A DNA stretch of 34,066 bases from Treponema sp. (GTDB lineage: Bacteria > Spirochaetota > Spirochaetia > Treponematales > Breznakiellaceae), in assembly GCA_031274285.1 (NCBI GenBank), contig JAISQJ010000122.1, positions 1 through 34,066 on the forward strand, read 5' to 3'. Positions 31,576-34,066 of this stretch are shown piece by piece. The position numbers were made by a program, and so were the translations under genes. Position 1 is the first letter of the stretch; each line of letters starts with the position of its first letter. Below the pieces are notes generated by a model, which worked only from the letters and a program-made list of their open reading frames with translations, was not told the DNA's origin and ran no database searches.

Positions 31576-33876
31576 ATGACTCAGGCCCAAGCGCTGGAAG
31601 GGATCATCAGGAGCCCCGAATTTGCCCCTAACATCGTGATGGAACGGATTCTGGAGCCCACGGAGGGGAATTTTGTACCCTTTCCCCCGGACCTGGATCC
31701 GAGGATCGCCGCGGCCCTGCGGGGGAGGGGCATAGAGCGGCTGTACACCCACCAGCGGGAGGTATGGGAAAAGGCCGGGGCGGGGAAGCACGTGGTGGTG
31801 GTGACCCCCACCGCCTCCGGCAAGACTCTCTGCTACAACCTGCCCTGTCTCCAGGCCCTGCTGGAAGACGAGAAGGCCCGGTGCCTCTACCTGTTCCCCA
31901 CCAAGGCCCTGTCCCAGGACCAGCAGTCGGAGCTTAACGGCCTGGTAGGCGCCGAACTCCCCGTCAAGGTTAGTACCTACGATGGGGACACCCCGGAAAG
32001 CCTGCGGATCGCGGCCCGTGATACGGGGCGGATCATCATCAGCAACCCCGACATGCTCCATGCGGGGATCCTCCCCAACCATCCCCGGTGGATAAAGTTT
32101 TTTTCCGGCCTCAAGTATGTGGTGATTGACGAAACCCACGCGTACCGGGGAGTCCTGGGGTCCCATGTGGCGGAACTGGTCCGCCGCCTGCGCCGGGTTG
32201 CGGGATTCTACGGGGCCCGCCCCCGGTTCATCCTCTGCTCCGCCACCATTGCGAATCCCCGTGAGCTGGCCGGGACCCTTATCGGGGACCAGGTGGAACT
32301 GGTGGATAATAACGGCGCCCCCCGGGGGGAAAAGCGGGTGATCCTCTATAATCCGCCCCTGGTGGATGCGGTGCAGGGGATACGGCGCAGCGTGGTTACC
32401 GAAAGCCGCCGCTGGATGCTGGCCTTCCTCAAGGCGGGAATCAAGACCATCCTTTTTGCCCATTCCCGGATCAAGACCGAAGTGGCCGCCAGCTACGTGA
32501 ACGAGGACCTTAAAAACATCTTTACCGGCAACGCGGGGATCCGGGTGGAACCCTACCGGGGCGGACTCCTCCCCAACGAAAGGCGGGAGATTGAGCGGGG
32601 CCTGCGGGAGGGGAGCATCCAGGGGGTAGTCTCTACCAACGCGTTGGAACTGGGCATCGACATCGGCGGTCTGGACGCGTCGGTGGTGGCCGGTTTTCCC
32701 GGCTCCTTCAATTCGTTTTGGCAGCAGGCCGGCAGGGCAGGGCGGCGGGGGGGCTATTCGGTGTCGGTCTTTGTGGCCTCCGCCTCCCCCCTGGATCAGT
32801 TTATCATGAACGACCCGGAATGGTTTTTCCGTAAAAGCGCCGAGGAGGGCCGCGTCGATCCGGCCAATCCCTATATCCTCAGCGATCATATCAAGTGCGC
32901 CTGTTTTGAACTCCCCTTCCGGGATGCGGACATCGAATCCGGAAAGGAGCCCTTTGGGGAGGCGGCCCTGCCCGCGCTGGAATTCCTGGAAGAGGAGGGC
33001 ATCCTGCGCCATGCCGGCGGTAAATGGCACTGGGCGGACCGTTCCTACCCGGCGGAGGGGATCAGCCTCCGTTCCGCCACGGCGGACAACGTGGTGATCA
33101 TCGATGCGACCAAAGGCCGGAACCAGGTTATCGGCGAGATGGACCGGCCCAGCGCCAAGGAGCTTGTCTTTGAGAACGCCGTGTATATCCACCGGGGCCG
33201 GCAGTACCTGGTGGAGTCCCTGGACATAGCCAACCGCAAATGCCTGGTCCGGGAGGCGGATGTAAATTACTTTACCGACGGCCTGGTAAAGACCGACATC
33301 AAGGTGCTCTCCGAGGATGAACAGGTATCCTACGGCGGTCCCGACACTGTTAAGGCCGCCGCCGTGGTGGGAGACGTGCTGGTCCGCTCCCAGGCGGCCA
33401 AATTTAAAAAGATCCGCTTTCACACCCATGAAAACATCGGTTACGGCGACATAGACCTGCCGGAGGAGGAGATGCAGACCCGGGCTCTGGTCCTGCTCTT
33501 CGGCCCACAGACCGCGGGGGGGCGGAGCCTGGAAGGAAAGGACGGGGTGGAAATCGGGTCCATCCTTTCCGGCATGGGCACCCTTATCCGGCTCATCGCC
33601 CCGGTGTTCCTCCTCTGCGATCCCAGGGACCTTGGCGTCGCGGAGCGGGTCCGGGATCCCCACTTCGGCATCCCCGCCCTCTACGTGTACGACAAGTATC
33701 CCGGCGGCACCGGCCTTTCGGAGGCCCTTTCCCGCCGGGCCGGGGAACTCTTTAGCGCCGCGCTCAGGATAGTGGAACGGTGCCCCTGCAAATCCGGCTG
33801 CCCCTCCTGCGTGGGGCCCGGCGGAAACAAGGGGGGAACCGGCGATTTTCTGCGGCTCCTCTCCCCGCAGCCCTGA
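31576..33876 (+). CDS. DEAD/DEAH helicase with DUF1998, YprA/MrfA type
   Basis: The 766-residue superfamily 2 helicase has Walker A PTASGKT (78-84), Walker B DETH (185-188), motif III SAT and a C-terminal helicase domain ending in QQAGRAGRRG. The C-terminal DUF1998 region ends in a cysteine cluster, C736, C738, C742 and C745 (CPCKSGCPSC), which fits metal binding. This architecture is that of MrfA (YprA), which repairs mitomycin-type damage in Bacillus with the exonuclease MrfB; no mrfB lies next to it here. The Shine-Dalgarno is weak. Divergent from glgC. Confidence 0.9.
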   Translation: MTQAQALEGIIRSPEFAPNIVMERILEPTEGNFVPFPPDLDPRIAAALRGRGIERLYTHQREVWEKAGAGKHVVVVTPTASGKTLCYNLPCLQALLEDEKARCLYLFPTKALSQDQQSELNGLVGAELPVKVSTYDGDTPESLRIAARDTGRIIISNPDMLHAGILPNHPRWIKFFSGLKYVVIDETHAYRGVLGSHVAELVRRLRRVAGFYGARPRFILCSATIANPRELAGTLIGDQVELVDNNGAPRGEKRVILYNPPLVDAVQGIRRSVVTESRRWMLAFLKAGIKTILFAHSRIKTEVAASYVNEDLKNIFTGNAGIRVEPYRGGLLPNERREIERGLREGSIQGVVSTNALELGIDIGGLDASVVAGFPGSFNSFWQQAGRAGRRGGYSVSVFVASASPLDQFIMNDPEWFFRKSAEEGRVDPANPYILSDHIKCACFELPFRDADIESGKEPFGEAALPALEFLEEEGILRHAGGKWHWADRSYPAEGISLRSATADNVVIIDATKGRNQVIGEMDRPSAKELVFENAVYIHRGRQYLVESLDIANRKCLVREADVNYFTDGLVKTDIKVLSEDEQVSYGGPDTVKAAAVVGDVLVRSQAAKFKKIRFHTHENIGYGDIDLPEEEMQTRALVLLFGPQTAGGRSLEGKDGVEIGSILSGMGTLIRLIAPVFLLCDPRDLGVAERVRDPHFGIPALYVYDKYPGGTGLSEALSRRAGELFSAALRIVERCPCKSGCPSCVGPGGNKGGTGDFLRLLSPQP

Positions 33877-33934
33877 CTTGGCGGCGAAGACGAAAAGTCC
33901 GATTTTTGGGCTGGGCTCTTTTTCGAAAAAAACC

Positions 33935-33963
33935 TTGTCTTTTCTTTCAAAGCATGGTATTCT
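33935..33963 (+). promoter_or_regulatory. Promoter of the truncated gene at the window edge
   Basis: TTGTCT (33935-33940) and TATTCT (33958-33963) are 17 bases apart. The expected start is near 33970, giving a 28-base leader with AGGGGTGAAG (33980-33989) as Shine-Dalgarno. Confidence 0.65.
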
Positions 33964-33997
33964 TTTCTTACGTTGTCCAAAGGGGTGAAGTAATATT

Positions 33998-34066
33998 ATG
34001 TTTGGTATGCTATCTAATTCCTTGCAGCATAAAGAATTCGCTGTCGGGGGGGGGGGGGGGGGGGGG
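33998..34066 (+). CDS. 5' fragment of an unidentified gene running into a poly-G tract
   Basis: The ATG at 33998 is preceded by AGGGGTGAAG nine bases upstream and by a promoter. Sixteen codons (MFGMLSNSLQHKEFAV) precede an uninterrupted G-run that would encode polyglycine. The protein cannot be identified. The G-run either interrupts or alters this gene, or is an artefact at the sequence edge. Confidence 0.45.
   Translation, partial: MFGMLSNSLQHKEFAVGGGGGGG
34046..34066. repeat. Homopolymer of 21 G residues at the window end
   Basis: The sequence ends in 21 consecutive G bases, starting 16 codons after an ATG. Real poly-G tracts control phase variation in some treponemes, but two-colour sequencers also create false poly-G at read ends. 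Confidence 0.9.

Noticed and set aside
31570-33663. 697-codon open frame antisense to the helicase
   Set aside because: It lacks any recognisable domain, is Gly/Pro/His-rich as expected for a GC-rich antisense frame, and lies fully opposite a well-supported helicase gene.

Overview
The window is a 34 kb, mostly high-GC bacterial chromosome segment, apparently from a spirochaete, most likely a treponeme. This rests on the protein styles seen (secreted HEAT-repeat protein, proline-rich lipoprotein with a loose lipobox, solute-binding proteins with a WAGGG-type signal-peptide end) and on gene order (coaD-rpmF-acpP-rnc). The assignment is inferred from protein recognition, not from a search. The last 21 bases are a pure G tract at the sequence edge.

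Layout. (1) 1-4800, minus strand: a housekeeping run of a thiamine pyrophosphokinase-FolD fusion, a small membrane protein, miaB, a LapA-like protein and a SPOR-domain protein, mostly overlapping or closely spaced. (2) 4856-8021: cca (plus), then convergently rnc, acpP, rpmF and coaD (minus), linking CoA/ACP supply, ribosome and RNA processing. (3) 8137-10640: two exported proteins (plus), a tRNA-Glu(UUC) whose leader holds a complete terminator-like hairpin, and an AT-richer lipoprotein gene (minus). (4) 10882-13946: a divergent PRPP synthetase and recA, sharing an intergenic region with a G-quadruplex motif. RecA carries a long C-terminal tail with four AT-hook-like motifs. (5) 14077-24901: a visibly AT-richer ten-gene minus-strand cassette in two transcription units. 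It contains a peptide-type (family 5) ABC importer, two paralogous aldo/keto reductases, an SMP-30/gluconolactonase, an aldose-1-epimerase-like protein and an FAD oxidoreductase. Both units have near-consensus promoters with palindromes downstream of the -10. (6) 25067-34066: an ornithine/lysine-type decarboxylase (minus), a secreted protein, a DUF192 lipoprotein and a ClpC-type ATPase (plus), glgC (minus), a YprA/MrfA-type helicase with DUF1998 (plus), and the start of one further gene running into the poly-G edge.

How the genes work together. Most of the window is housekeeping. The cassette at 14-25 kb looks like an imported catabolic module: uptake of a sugar, glycoside or sugar acid followed by redox, epimerisation and lactone chemistry. 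Its substrate cannot be read from sequence. Three genes (cca, coaD and the lipoprotein at 8137) have a promoter whose predicted start point falls at or just before the ATG, with no Shine-Dalgarno, suggesting leaderless mRNAs. No CRISPR array, transposase, integrase or phage gene was seen. All composition statements are by eye.
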